DNA from: Flavobacterium poyangense
Lineage (GTDB): Bacteria > Bacteroidota > Bacteroidia > Flavobacteriales > Flavobacteriaceae
Assembly (NCBI RefSeq): GCF_011751075.1
Contig: NZ_JAALLN010000001.1
Span: 62,001 to 126,000 of the forward strand
DNA length: 64,000 bases
Direction: 5' to 3'
Made by a program: the position numbers and the translations under genes
In this document: piece after piece, positions 54,826-63,897 of the stretch
Numbering within the stretch: the stretch's first letter is position 1
Layout of the letters: every line of letters begins with the position of its first letter
Notes under the pieces: generated by a model
Told to the model about the DNA's origin: nothing
The model's database searches: none
The model's input: the letters and a program-made list of their open reading frames with translations, nothing else

Positions 54826-54879
54826 AAAACCTTTGCGCTCCTTGCGTAAACCTTTGCGTCCTTCGCGGTTAAACCTATT

Positions 54880-56634
54880 CTAAAAATCGAATTTGTAGTT
54901 TCCTCCACCTAAGACCTGAAACCCTTGTACCGGGTAATTCAGCCATCTTTCGTAAGCCTGATTTCCAATATTATTCAATTTTAGGAAGAAAGTCAAACGT
55001 TCGCTGAACTTATATCCTACATGCGCATTGGCATCAAAATAGCTTTTTAAAGTTATTGGGGTAGCAAGAGGCGAAATAGTGGTATTCGTCTGCATGTCCT
55101 TACGATCGCCTACGTAAAAGATGTTTAAACCTGCATACCATTGTTTTGTAATACTAACATCCAGATTAGAACTCAACTTAATCGTCGGTAAATTCCATGC
55201 TTCCAGTTCCCCATCATTTTTATAGCTATTGAAAGTTCCGTTTACGCCAAAACTGACATTCTCAGAGAAATCAGCTTTTAACTCCCCATAAAAACGGAAT
55301 GTTCTTAAATCCTGATAAACTACACCAAAAGAGTTTCCGTAAGCATAATTTTCATTGGAAATATCTTCTGTATAATCGTGACTTTTAAACAAAGCTCTGT
55401 CTTTTTCGTTCAAGTAAGAACCTGTAATATTGTAATTGACATTATTGGCCAGTTTCCCTTTTAATCCTGCAAAAACAGTGTACTGATTGTTTGTTGGTTT
55501 CACAGTAAGTGTTGGTGATAAAAACGGATTTTCAGTTACCAGATCAGCGTAAGAATTCTGATTTAAACCACCATTTACTCCCGTATAAAAAATCATTAAA
55601 TCACCCACTAATTTATAAGAAGCATTTACTTTTGGATAAAAATAAAATTTGTTGCCGCTGTTTTCAGAATCCAAACCATAAAATATTCCGGCTCCTAATT
55701 CCAATGTCCAATCATTTTCGAGAATCACAAAACTAGGTTCAATTCCAAAATTGGTCAGACTGTATTTTAAAGATTGTGTATTATCACGCGCATAATTATT
55801 TTCAAACGAACCGCTCACATGATCTACAATAACATTGGTATTTATGGACTGATTCATTACCTCAACTTTGAAAGAAGGCTTCACATAAAACCGATTTTCA
55901 GAGGACGAAAAACTATCCGAAAAATGAGTAAACTTTGTTTTTATTTTGCTGAAAATACCTTCATTAAATTCAATATTCCCGCCTAACGAAATGGTGTTAT
56001 AAGAATGATTCGGATTCATTTTATTAATCAAATCAAAACGCTGACCCGGAAGCAATGTCGCACCAAATTCGGCTGGTAAACCATACCAATTGTATATTTG
56101 GTTCTGATACCCCAAATCTACAGCCCAGGACATATCACGATTGTTTACGCCATATCCGACATTTAAGGCTGTGTCATAAAACTCATCGTTCAATTCGATA
56201 CCTTTTATTCCTCCCTGAGAGGAATGGTGACGAAACATTCCGGCAAGATAATCGTTGTTCCCCAAATCGTGTGTCACAAACAATTCGGCATTTAAAGTCC
56301 CGTAATTTCCAACTCCAAAAGTGGCATAGTTACTGAACAAACGCTCTTGTTTTGATTTCTCCACCCCTTCTGCTTTTCCTTTTGAAGGCGTAAAAGTCGA
56401 AGCCACCGGAACAGACAAAATACTGTATTTAATCGTTTCCTTAGGCTGATTACCTGAATCGTCAAGCAAAGGTGTTTCTTTTACTTTAAAGGCATCTGAA
56501 ATAGTTGGCGAATACGGTTTTACAACATTTACAGTTTCTGTTCCAATGCTCTCTTCTTTCTTCTGTGAAAAGGAAAACTGAAAAGCAAACAGCAAAGTCA
56601 AAATGATGGTTTTATTCTGGAAATTAATTTTCAT
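54880..56634 (-). CDS. TonB-receptor-like outer-membrane barrel without plug
   Basis: A 584-residue outer-membrane protein. The signal peptide ends at SFSQ. A short N-terminal segment (IGTETVNVVKPYSPTISDAF) resembles a TonB box or linker, but no carboxypeptidase-like or plug domain follows. The rest is a beta-barrel (AELFVTHDLGNNDYLAGMFR, FLKLNNIGNQAYERWLNYP) that ends NYKFDF, with the terminal aromatic typical of BAM substrates. The last strands resemble those of TonB-dependent receptors. It lies downstream of a PhzF gene and a 1004-residue TPR gene on the same strand, and the three may be one unit. Ligand unknown. Confidence 0.8.
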   Translation of the reverse strand: MKINFQNKTIILTLLFAFQFSFSQKKEESIGTETVNVVKPYSPTISDAFKVKETPLLDDSGNQPKETIKYSILSVPVASTFTPSKGKAEGVEKSKQERLFSNYATFGVGNYGTLNAELFVTHDLGNNDYLAGMFRHHSSQGGIKGIELNDEFYDTALNVGYGVNNRDMSWAVDLGYQNQIYNWYGLPAEFGATLLPGQRFDLINKMNPNHSYNTISLGGNIEFNEGIFSKIKTKFTHFSDSFSSSENRFYVKPSFKVEVMNQSINTNVIVDHVSGSFENNYARDNTQSLKYSLTNFGIEPSFVILENDWTLELGAGIFYGLDSENSGNKFYFYPKVNASYKLVGDLMIFYTGVNGGLNQNSYADLVTENPFLSPTLTVKPTNNQYTVFAGLKGKLANNVNYNITGSYLNEKDRALFKSHDYTEDISNENYAYGNSFGVVYQDLRTFRFYGELKADFSENVSFGVNGTFNSYKNDGELEAWNLPTIKLSSNLDVSITKQWYAGLNIFYVGDRKDMQTNTTISPLATPITLKSYFDANAHVGYKFSERLTFFLKLNNIGNQAYERWLNYPVQGFQVLGGGNYKFDF

Positions 56635-56647
56635 ATTTATTTTTATT

Positions 56648-56770
56648 TTGTGAAATGTGCTTGGTGAGAAGTGATTTGTGAAATGTAAAAAGTGAAATGT
56701 CTTTCTAAAGTCATTTTACAATTTACTATTCATCTTTTACATTTTACTTTTCGCAAATTACATTTTACAT
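56648..56770. repeat. Short hairpin of TGTGAAATG/CATTTTACA words
   Basis: TTTGTGAAATGT and GTAAAAAGTGAAATG on the left are mirrored by TTTTACATTTTACTTTT and AAATTACATTTTACA on the right. The words match the flanks of family C elements, but the family C core is absent. Confidence 0.7.
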
Positions 56771-56790
56771 TATCCTATTTTTTTTCTATT

Positions 56791-57654
56791 CTACACTTCC
56801 CAATCGCCCTTGGCAATAAACTGGCTCTTCCCTCCAATTTGTATTGTAAAGTTATTGTCTGTTAATTCTCCTTTAAAATAAATCTGTGACGGTCGGTTTA
56901 TAAAATCTCCCTGATGATTTATCGTTTCAATTTGAGCCGAATGGTATTTTAAAAGAAAAGCCTGTAAACAAGTACTGGCGCTTCCTGTTGCAGCATCCTC
57001 AACCAACTGATTGTGTTCTACACATAACATTCTGCTTGTTATTTTTGAGTTTTCCCAAACATAAAAATAAAAAGCCCTGTGATTGGTTTTACAATTCTTT
57101 ATCAACCATTCGTTCATTTTATCTTTATCTAAAACCAACTTTTCTAAAGCTTCTGCGTTCTTTAACGGAACAATTACAAAAGCACTTCCCGTTGTCACTT
57201 CCTGAATTGGATATTGAACATGAAAATCGTCACTTTTCAGATTACTGAAGGATAAAAAATCTTCTTTATCAAAAACACTTAAAAATTCCGGTTGAGCCGC
57301 TTTTAGCCAAATCAAATCCTCTGTTTTATGAATCGGGATTTCCCCAATCGGAACCTGAAGCGTAATGGCTTTAGGGGCATTTTGAAACACTTTATGCATC
57401 AGCAACCAAGAAGTTCCAATTATAGGATGACCTGCAAACTTCATTTCGTGTGCCGGAGTAAAAATTTTAATTTCAGCCTTATTGTTATCAAAATCAAGCT
57501 TTGTAATAAAAGTACTTTCAGCAAAATTTATCTCTTTAGCTATTTTTTGCATTTCTTCGGAACTAAGGTTTCCTGCTTCTAAAAATACCGCCAATTGATT
57601 ACCGGCATATTTCTTTTCAGCAAAAACATCAAGGATATAAAAAGGTAGAGTCAT
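56791..57654 (-). CDS. PhzF-family isomerase
   Basis: A 287-residue cytoplasmic protein of the PhzF/diaminopimelate-epimerase fold. The N-terminus YILDVFAEKKYAGNQLAV and the catalytic Glu46 in INFAESTFI are visible, as is the second-half signature EDAATGSASTCLQAFLL. PhzF itself isomerises a phenazine precursor, but no other phz gene is present and most homologues have unknown substrates. Flanked on both sides by hairpins of the TGTAAAATG type. Confidence 0.9.
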   Translation of the reverse strand: MTLPFYILDVFAEKKYAGNQLAVFLEAGNLSSEEMQKIAKEINFAESTFITKLDFDNNKAEIKIFTPAHEMKFAGHPIIGTSWLLMHKVFQNAPKAITLQVPIGEIPIHKTEDLIWLKAAQPEFLSVFDKEDFLSFSNLKSDDFHVQYPIQEVTTGSAFVIVPLKNAEALEKLVLDKDKMNEWLIKNCKTNHRAFYFYVWENSKITSRMLCVEHNQLVEDAATGSASTCLQAFLLKYHSAQIETINHQGDFINRPSQIYFKGELTDNNFTIQIGGKSQFIAKGDWEV

Positions 57655-57663
57655 ATGTGTAAG

Positions 57664-57734
57664 ATGTATTTCGTAAAATGTGAAATGTGTCTTGAGATGA
57701 AAACCATTTTACATCTCACATTTTACATTTCACT
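57664..57734. repeat. Short hairpin of TAAAATGTGAAATG words
   Basis: GTAAAATGTGAAATGTG and GAGATG on the left pair with CATCTC and CACATTTTACATTTCAC on the right. It lies between the TPR gene and the PhzF gene. Confidence 0.7.
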
Positions 57735-57744
57735 CAAAAAAAAC

Positions 57745-60700
57745 CTATTTAGTAATTGATGAATTTGTTTTTGATTCTTCCAGTTTTATAATACTCAGTT
57801 CTTTTTTAGCTTCCTCTACTACATCCGGATAATCAGTAAAATTATTGATTACATTATCTAAAATATAAGTCGCCTGGTAGCTGTCTTTTAATCCGTAGAA
57901 ATTCTCGGCCATCAAAACCAAACTCTTTGCTCCATAATATTTATAAGCAGAGTAGTTTTTAGCCAGTTTTTGAACGGACACATTTGAGGCTTCAAATTTG
58001 CCTTCTTTTGTTTTAAAATAAGCATCATAATACAAGGCCTCCGCTGCTAATTCTCCCTTTGATGTGGCGGACAATTTTGCATAGGCAGCTTTTGCTTTAT
58101 CCTGATCTCCAGATTGCATTGCAGAGCGTGCTACAATAATTTGCGCGTCAGATTTCACATTCGCATCTCCTTTAGGATTCTGTAATACTTTCTCAGCATA
58201 TACTACCGAATTGTTATAATCCTTTTTATCGTAATAACACTTCATTAAGTTCGCCTGAGCGAAAGTTTTATTCTGAGGAAAATCGGCTTCGTCTTCTAAA
58301 CGAACCAATACCGGAATCGCTTTGTCGCAATCTTTAGCTTTTAGGAAAATCTGTGACAATCGGCTTAGTGATTGTTCTGTAAACTCATTTCTTGGCTGAT
58401 CAATAACATATTGATAATTCACTACCGATTTAGTTTGTGAGCCTTCTGCATAATACAATTGTGCCACATAAAAATTAGCTTCCACTGCATGAATTCCTGA
58501 TGGAAATTTAGCAATATACCCTGCAAATCCGGTAATAGCTGCTTTACTGTTGTTTTGACTGTATTGTTTAAAAGCTCCTTCGTAAGTATCGTTATCCAAT
58601 TCTGCATCTGTAACCGCCACAAAGTCCAATGTACGTACCCAAGTAGCATATTCATCTACTTTTCCTGAATCAACGTAAATTAATCTTGCTGTTGAAACGG
58701 CTTCTAAAGCCTCTGCTGTTTTAGGAAATTCAGCTGCCACTTTTTTCAATTTCACTAACGCTTGTTCATCGCGATCTGTATTGTAATAAATCAGACCTTG
58801 CTTCAGAATCGATTTTGAAGTAAACGAACCATTTTTGTACTCGGAAATTAACTGATCGAAAGTTTTAATCGCCTGATCGTTCTTTTTCTGGGCCACATAA
58901 GTATTCCCCAATTCATACAAAACATCATCTCGGTAAGATGATTTTTTATACATCTGCAGGAAGTTATTCAGTTCATCGATTTTTTTATCATTTTTAGACA
59001 TAAAACCATAGGAAAGTGCTTTTTGATATTGTGCATAATCGGCATCAACTCCTTTTTCATCAATTGCTTTTGCATACGCTTCCATTGCAGGAGCATACTT
59101 TGCATTTACAAATCGGCAATCTCCCAAACGCAAATACGAATCATTTAAACGTATTTTATCTTCTTTTGAATTATCGATTTGTGCCTGAAAAGAATTTCCG
59201 GCCTGATCGTACTCTTTTAGCTTAAAATAAGTATAAGCAATATTATAATTAATGTTTTTGTATTCTTCCGTCGTTTTAGCGCCTGCCAAACCTGCAAACT
59301 GTTTGTAACTTACCAATGCTGATTGGAAATCATCAGTTACATATTCTGTTTCTGCTTTCCAGAAAGTGGCACGTGCTGTAAACTCAGGATTCTTTTGCTC
59401 TTTGACAGCATTATTGAACATTTTTAATGCCTCTGCATAATTCGATTCGGTGTACAATTCCAAACCTCTGTAAAAAAGCACTTTCTGGTAGGCCAATTTA
59501 TTTTCTGCAGTTCTGTTTTTCTCTAATAAAACCAAAGCTTCTTTGTAGTTTTTAGAAGAAATATACGAATCAACCAATAATTTCTCTACTTCCGTTTTAC
59601 TGGAATTGTTTGGGTATTTTTTTAAAAAATCAAGCAAAATTCCCGGAACGGTCTGATACACATTTCCAATTTCGTAACTCAACTTGGCATAATTCAAAGC
59701 GGCATCTTCCTGAATCTGTGCATTAAATTCCATTTCAGAAGCATTTTTAAAAGCATTCAGCGCTTCTTGTTTTTTAGCTGTATTGAGGTAGCTCAAACCC
59801 AAATGATAGTAAGCATTTTGAGCAACGAAATCTTTCCCTTCAATAATTTTATTAAACTGAGAAATGGCACTTTCGTAGTTTTTTTGTTCGTAATACGCAT
59901 AACCCAACTGGTAAAAATCGGTATTGTTCCATTTTCCTTTTTTCCCTTTATATTCTTCTAAAAATGGAATCGCTTTGTCGTATTGTTTTAAATTGAAATA
60001 AGACTCTCCGATAATTTTATTCAATTCTGATTTTTCAATTGCATTTGATTTACTCATTGCTTTTTGCCCTAAATCAATCGCTTTTTGAAAATTCCCTAGT
60101 TTAAAATTCATATCGGCCTGATAATACGACAGCTTTTCTTTGTATTTTTCTTCGCCTGAAACTTCGTCAAAATATTTAGTAGCTTCTTTATAATCATCAC
60201 CCTCATACGCCATAAATCCTAAATAATATTTGGCCTGAGAACCAAATTCAGCGGAGTTCACCACCTTATTAAAATAGGTTGTCGCTTCTTTCTTTCTCTT
60301 AGCATTAAAGTAGGCGTATCCTTTCTGAAAATTAAATTTATCCAGATCCGATTTACTCATATAACTTTCATCGACCTTGTCAAACCATAACAACGCTTTT
60401 GGGTAATTACCTTGTTCGAAGAAAAAATGAGCCACCTCAACATAGGCTTGATTTTGTTTGGTACTGGTCGGATAATCCGCAACAAACTTTTCCATTAAAG
60501 CATCCGCATTGGGCTGATTGGTTCTAATCGCACAATTGGCAATATAATAAGCACAATCAGACTGAACTTCTTCTGTCGTTGCATTATTTTTTACATATTC
60601 AAAAATATGTTGGGCCGAAGCATATTGTTTGTCCTTATATAAAGCCAGTGCTTTGTCAAAATCCTTTAAATCGTAAGTGTAAATAACTGATTTTTGCGCC

Positions 60701-60759
60701 GAAACCGTCGTCGAAGTAAGGATAATTTGGAATAAAAAGAACCAGAGAAGTTTACGCAT
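57745..60759 (-). CDS. Large exported TPR protein
   Basis: A 1004-residue protein with a signal peptide (ends TVSAQ) and about twenty tetratricopeptide repeats through most of its length, for example YLGFMAYEGDDYKEATKYFD, YQLGYAYYEQKNYESAISQF and YELGNTYVAQKKNDQAIKTF. TPR arrays of this kind are protein-binding scaffolds, here in the periplasm or outer membrane. There is no recognisable catalytic or anchoring domain at the C-terminus. It precedes the PhzF and barrel genes on the same strand; partnership with the plug-less barrel is an inference from position. Confidence 0.88.
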   Translation of the reverse strand: MRKLLWFFLFQIILTSTTVSAQKSVIYTYDLKDFDKALALYKDKQYASAQHIFEYVKNNATTEEVQSDCAYYIANCAIRTNQPNADALMEKFVADYPTSTKQNQAYVEVAHFFFEQGNYPKALLWFDKVDESYMSKSDLDKFNFQKGYAYFNAKRKKEATTYFNKVVNSAEFGSQAKYYLGFMAYEGDDYKEATKYFDEVSGEEKYKEKLSYYQADMNFKLGNFQKAIDLGQKAMSKSNAIEKSELNKIIGESYFNLKQYDKAIPFLEEYKGKKGKWNNTDFYQLGYAYYEQKNYESAISQFNKIIEGKDFVAQNAYYHLGLSYLNTAKKQEALNAFKNASEMEFNAQIQEDAALNYAKLSYEIGNVYQTVPGILLDFLKKYPNNSSKTEVEKLLVDSYISSKNYKEALVLLEKNRTAENKLAYQKVLFYRGLELYTESNYAEALKMFNNAVKEQKNPEFTARATFWKAETEYVTDDFQSALVSYKQFAGLAGAKTTEEYKNINYNIAYTYFKLKEYDQAGNSFQAQIDNSKEDKIRLNDSYLRLGDCRFVNAKYAPAMEAYAKAIDEKGVDADYAQYQKALSYGFMSKNDKKIDELNNFLQMYKKSSYRDDVLYELGNTYVAQKKNDQAIKTFDQLISEYKNGSFTSKSILKQGLIYYNTDRDEQALVKLKKVAAEFPKTAEALEAVSTARLIYVDSGKVDEYATWVRTLDFVAVTDAELDNDTYEGAFKQYSQNNSKAAITGFAGYIAKFPSGIHAVEANFYVAQLYYAEGSQTKSVVNYQYVIDQPRNEFTEQSLSRLSQIFLKAKDCDKAIPVLVRLEDEADFPQNKTFAQANLMKCYYDKKDYNNSVVYAEKVLQNPKGDANVKSDAQIIVARSAMQSGDQDKAKAAYAKLSATSKGELAAEALYYDAYFKTKEGKFEASNVSVQKLAKNYSAYKYYGAKSLVLMAENFYGLKDSYQATYILDNVINNFTDYPDVVEEAKKELSIIKLEESKTNSSITK

Positions 60760-60998
60760 TTTGTTTTTGTTTAGTATTCAAATTTATCATTTTCTACCGT
60801 TTATAACGAAACGTTTTGTTCTTTTATTATGATTATTTTTTTTAATAGTTGTTATTTAACAGCTTATTAATCCTCAAAATATTGGTTCTCAAATATTCAA
60901 AAACTATTATTTTTTAAACCGTTTTCTTTCGAAATGATTAAAATTTATTTTGAATCCAACCGTTATCTTATTACTTTTACCATTCAAATCAATTTATT
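60760..60998. other. Divergent intergenic region between TPR gene and ftsE-like gene
   Basis: AT-rich, 239 bases. TAAATTTG on the minus strand (60779-60786) is a possible -7 of the TPR gene. TACTTTTA near 60972 is a weaker candidate for the plus-strand gene. No stable hairpin. Confidence 0.4.
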
Positions 60999-61682
60999 AT
61001 GTCACAAACCGTACTGTCTCTTAAAGAAGTAACTATATATCAGGAAGGAAAGAAAATTTTATCTCATATTAATCTGGATGTCCAACACGGAGAATTTATC
61101 TACATCATTGGAAAAACAGGTTCCGGAAAAAGTAGTTTCATGAAAACGTTGTACGGTGATTTACCTTTAACTGAAGGGGAAGGTCATATTGTTGAATTTG
61201 ATTTGGCTGCCTTAAAAGAAAGCGAAATTCCATTCTTAAGACGTAAAATCGGAATCGTTTTTCAGGATTTCAAATTACTTCCGGATCGCTCTGTAAAAGA
61301 CAATATGTTATTTGTTTTAAAAGCAACCGGCTGGCACGAAAAAGAAGCCATGGAGCACAAAATCGATGAAGTTCTGGACAAGGTGGGAATGAAAGAATTC
61401 GTAAACAAAATGCCACACCAACTTTCGGGAGGTGAACAACAGCGTGTTGCCATTGCAAGAGCTTTGTTAAACGACCCGGAATTTATCCTTGCCGATGAAC
61501 CAACCGGAAACCTTGACCCTCAAACAAGCTCTGAAGTATTGGAAGTATTGAAAAAAATCAATGCTAATGGAAAAACGATCATCATGGCAACTCATGATTA
61601 TGCTTTATTGATGAAATTCCCTTCCAAAACACTAAAATGTGAAGACGAAAGAATCTTCGAAGTGGTGCAACGCAGCGTATAA
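60999..61682 (+). CDS. ftsE: FtsE-type ABC transporter ATPase
   Basis: A 227-residue ATPase with Walker A GKTGSGKS (38-45), Q-loop Gln89, signature LSGGEQQ (142-148), Walker B ILADEP and the switch His in MATHDY. Strings [22 protein letters not shown] and the short length are characteristic of FtsE, which with FtsX regulates cell-wall hydrolases at the septum. No ftsX is adjacent. Instead the stop codon overlaps the ATG of a glycosyltransferase (TAATG), so the two are translationally coupled. FtsE is the best match, but a LolD-like ATPase is possible. Confidence 0.85.
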   Translation: MSQTVLSLKEVTIYQEGKKILSHINLDVQHGEFIYIIGKTGSGKSSFMKTLYGDLPLTEGEGHIVEFDLAALKESEIPFLRRKIGIVFQDFKLLPDRSVKDNMLFVLKATGWHEKEAMEHKIDEVLDKVGMKEFVNKMPHQLSGGEQQRVAIARALLNDPEFILADEPTGNLDPQTSSEVLEVLKKINANGKTIIMATHDYALLMKFPSKTLKCEDERIFEVVQRSV

Positions 61683-62566
61683 TGCTTTCTATTTTAATTC
61701 CGGTTTATAATTATGATGTTTTTAAGCTTGTTTCAGAACTTAAACATCAGGCAGATAACTTAGGAATTGTATATGAAATTTTAGTCCAGGATGACGCAGG
61801 TAAAAGATTTATTGATGAAAACAACGCGATAAATCTTTTAGAAAACTGTTTTTTTTCTACCAATAAAGAAAACCTCGGAAGAGGTAAAAATATTAACTCG
61901 CTGTGTCTTAAATCAAAATATGAATTTATTTTGATTATGGAAGCGGATGCGTTGCCGGAGAATCCATCATACCTTAAAAACTTTTTCGAAGTATGGTCTG
62001 AATCCACAACCGTGATTTTTGGTGGCGTTAAATACCCTACTGTTATTCCTGCTACTGAAAAATTACTTCGATGGAAATATGGCAGACAAAGAGAAACTAA
62101 ATCTCTAAATCAAAGACTTAACAATAATTACGATTTTGTTTTTACCTGGAATTTATTTTTAAAAAAAGAAATTCTTTTGCAATTCCCATTTCCCGAATTC
62201 ATACATGATTATGGATATGAGGATTTGATTTTTATAGAGAATTTGCGTTTAAATTCAGTACCGGTGACCCATATTGAAAATTTCTTAGTTCATCACAACA
62301 ATGAAGACAGTATTGTTTTTATTGAAAAAACGAATAGAGCCATTAAAAACTTACATCACTTAATTCAAATTAACAAAATTGATCCAAAAAGCACCAGATT
62401 AACTAAGGCATATCTTTTTCTAAAAAAACTACATCTTATTGGAATTACAAAAGCAATTTTCCAAACTACAAAAAAACAAATCCTTACGAATTTAACATCC
62501 GAAAATCCGAACCTGTATCTATTAGATTTGTATAAATTAGGCTATTATTGTGATTTAAAAAAATAA
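61682..62566 (+). CDS. Family 2 glycosyltransferase
   Basis: A 294-residue GT-A enzyme that would transfer a sugar from a nucleotide donor. The N-terminus is LSILIPVYNYDV; the metal-binding region is MEADA (Glu87-Ala-Asp89), and a distal HDYGYEDLIFIENL motif resembles the catalytic ED segment. No membrane helix. Its ATG overlaps the ftsE stop by one base and the next glycosyltransferase follows after six bases, so all three are probably one transcript. Acceptor unknown; surface polysaccharide or protein glycan is likely. Confidence 0.88.
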   Translation: MLSILIPVYNYDVFKLVSELKHQADNLGIVYEILVQDDAGKRFIDENNAINLLENCFFSTNKENLGRGKNINSLCLKSKYEFILIMEADALPENPSYLKNFFEVWSESTTVIFGGVKYPTVIPATEKLLRWKYGRQRETKSLNQRLNNNYDFVFTWNLFLKKEILLQFPFPEFIHDYGYEDLIFIENLRLNSVPVTHIENFLVHHNNEDSIVFIEKTNRAIKNLHHLIQINKIDPKSTRLTKAYLFLKKLHLIGITKAIFQTTKKQILTNLTSENPNLYLLDLYKLGYYCDLKK

Positions 62567-62572
62567 TCGATT

Positions 62573-63508
62573 ATGACATTTTTTTCTGTTGTTATCCCGT
62601 TGTACAATAAAGCTGATCATATTAAAAATGCAATCCGGAGTATTCTTGATCAAACTTTTACCGATTATGAAATCATTATTATAAATGACGAATCTACCGA
62701 TAAAGGTGAAACTCTGGCACTTGAATTTAATGATAAAAGAATTCAGATTTACAATCAGAAAAAACAAGGAGTTTCGGTTGCCCGAAATCTTGGCATAGCC
62801 AAATCGAACGGAAAACTTATTGCTTTTCTGGATGCAGATGATTATTGGTTTCCGAATCATTTACAGGAATTATCAGACTTGCATCATGATTTCCCAGATT
62901 GCGGTATATATTGTTCACGTCATAAAATTAGAATCTCTAAAAATCATTTTCAGATTCCTCATTATAATGGTTTAGATAAATCGTTCAGAGGAATTGTAGC
63001 CGATTATTTTTTCTCCAACAGTCCTTTTAGAATTACATGGACTTCCAGTCTGGCGATTCCAAAAGAAATATTAGAACAAAATGACGTATTTACGCCAGGC
63101 ATAACAAATGGTCAGGATTTAGAATTATGGACTAAAATTGGTATAAAATATCCTGTTGTTTTAGCAAATAAAATAACGGCTGTTTACCAGTATAATATTC
63201 CAAACAGTATTACCAAAAACCATATAAATGCAATGAAATTAATGGATTTTGAGCAATTCAAACTTTCTGAAAAAGAAAATAAATCCCTTAAAAACTTTCT
63301 CGATTTGTACCGAATTGAATATGGTCTGCGCTATTATATCTTTGGAAACAAAGCAAAAATGAACTTTTACCTAAAAGATGTAGACAAACAAAATATTAGC
63401 TTAAAAATTCGCTTTTTATTAGGCACACCTTCTATTTTTTTACGCACTTTTTTTAAACTAAAAAATGCCTTAAAAAGATTTGGGATTGATTTTTCTATCT
63501 ACAATTAG
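62573..63508 (+). CDS. Family 2 glycosyltransferase
   Basis: A 311-residue GT-A enzyme with the classical layout: FSVVIPLYNKADHIKNAI, INDESTDKGE, GVSVARNLGIAKSNGKLIAF and the metal motif Asp87-Ala-Asp-Asp90. The C-terminal region (GQDLELWTKIG) carries the ED/DLxxW acceptor-side motif. Third gene of the ftsE unit. Its last 14 bases overlap the tail of the convergent QdtA-like gene. Confidence 0.9.
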   Translation: MTFFSVVIPLYNKADHIKNAIRSILDQTFTDYEIIIINDESTDKGETLALEFNDKRIQIYNQKKQGVSVARNLGIAKSNGKLIAFLDADDYWFPNHLQELSDLHHDFPDCGIYCSRHKIRISKNHFQIPHYNGLDKSFRGIVADYFFSNSPFRITWTSSLAIPKEILEQNDVFTPGITNGQDLELWTKIGIKYPVVLANKITAVYQYNIPNSITKNHINAMKLMDFEQFKLSEKENKSLKNFLDLYRIEYGLRYYIFGNKAKMNFYLKDVDKQNISLKIRFLLGTPSIFLRTFFKLKNALKRFGIDFSIYN

Positions 63509-63893
63509 AATATTTCAGAAATTCATCAAAATCTCTGATATAATCTTCTTCACTAAAAACCTCTGAGGCAACTACCAGACAAACAGAACCTGAAGAAAAA
63601 TTCTGAAGCTCCCGCCAAATCCCCGGATTAATTAACAATCCTTCGTAAGGTTTATTTAATGTAACAATTTGTTCCTTTTTTCCATCTTTTAAAACTACAT
63701 CAAAACTACCACTTAAAGCTACCAAAAACTGCTGCAAATTTTTATGCGCATGACCGCCACGTTCTGCGCCACTAGGTACATCATAAAGATAATAAACTCT
63801 TTTAATGGCAAAAGGAACTGTATCATTTTCAATAACAGAGAGATTTCCTCTTCGCTCTTCTATTTTAGGAATAGCTATAACTTCTATATTCAT
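63495..63893 (-). CDS. QdtA/FdtA-like sugar 3,4-ketoisomerase (cupin)
   Basis: A 132-residue single-domain cupin. RGGHAHKNLQQFLVALSGSF, with His48 and His50, and the downstream INPGIWRELQNFSSGSVCLV match the dTDP-4-keto-6-deoxyglucose 3,4-ketoisomerase family (FdtA, QdtA, WxcM). These enzymes make the precursor of 3-amino-3,6-dideoxyhexoses for O-antigen or S-layer glycans. It is the second gene of a minus-strand unit whose upstream member is the glycosyltransferase tail at the window edge. Some members of this family have other isomerase specificities. Confidence 0.88.
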   Translation of the reverse strand: MNIEVIAIPKIEERRGNLSVIENDTVPFAIKRVYYLYDVPSGAERGGHAHKNLQQFLVALSGSFDVVLKDGKKEQIVTLNKPYEGLLINPGIWRELQNFSSGSVCLVVASEVFSEEDYIRDFDEFLKYSNCR

Positions 63894-63897
63894 TTCA

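Noticed and set aside
56791..57654. Phenazine biosynthesis
   Set aside because: Only a PhzF-family protein is present; no other phz gene is found and most PhzF homologues are not involved in phenazines.
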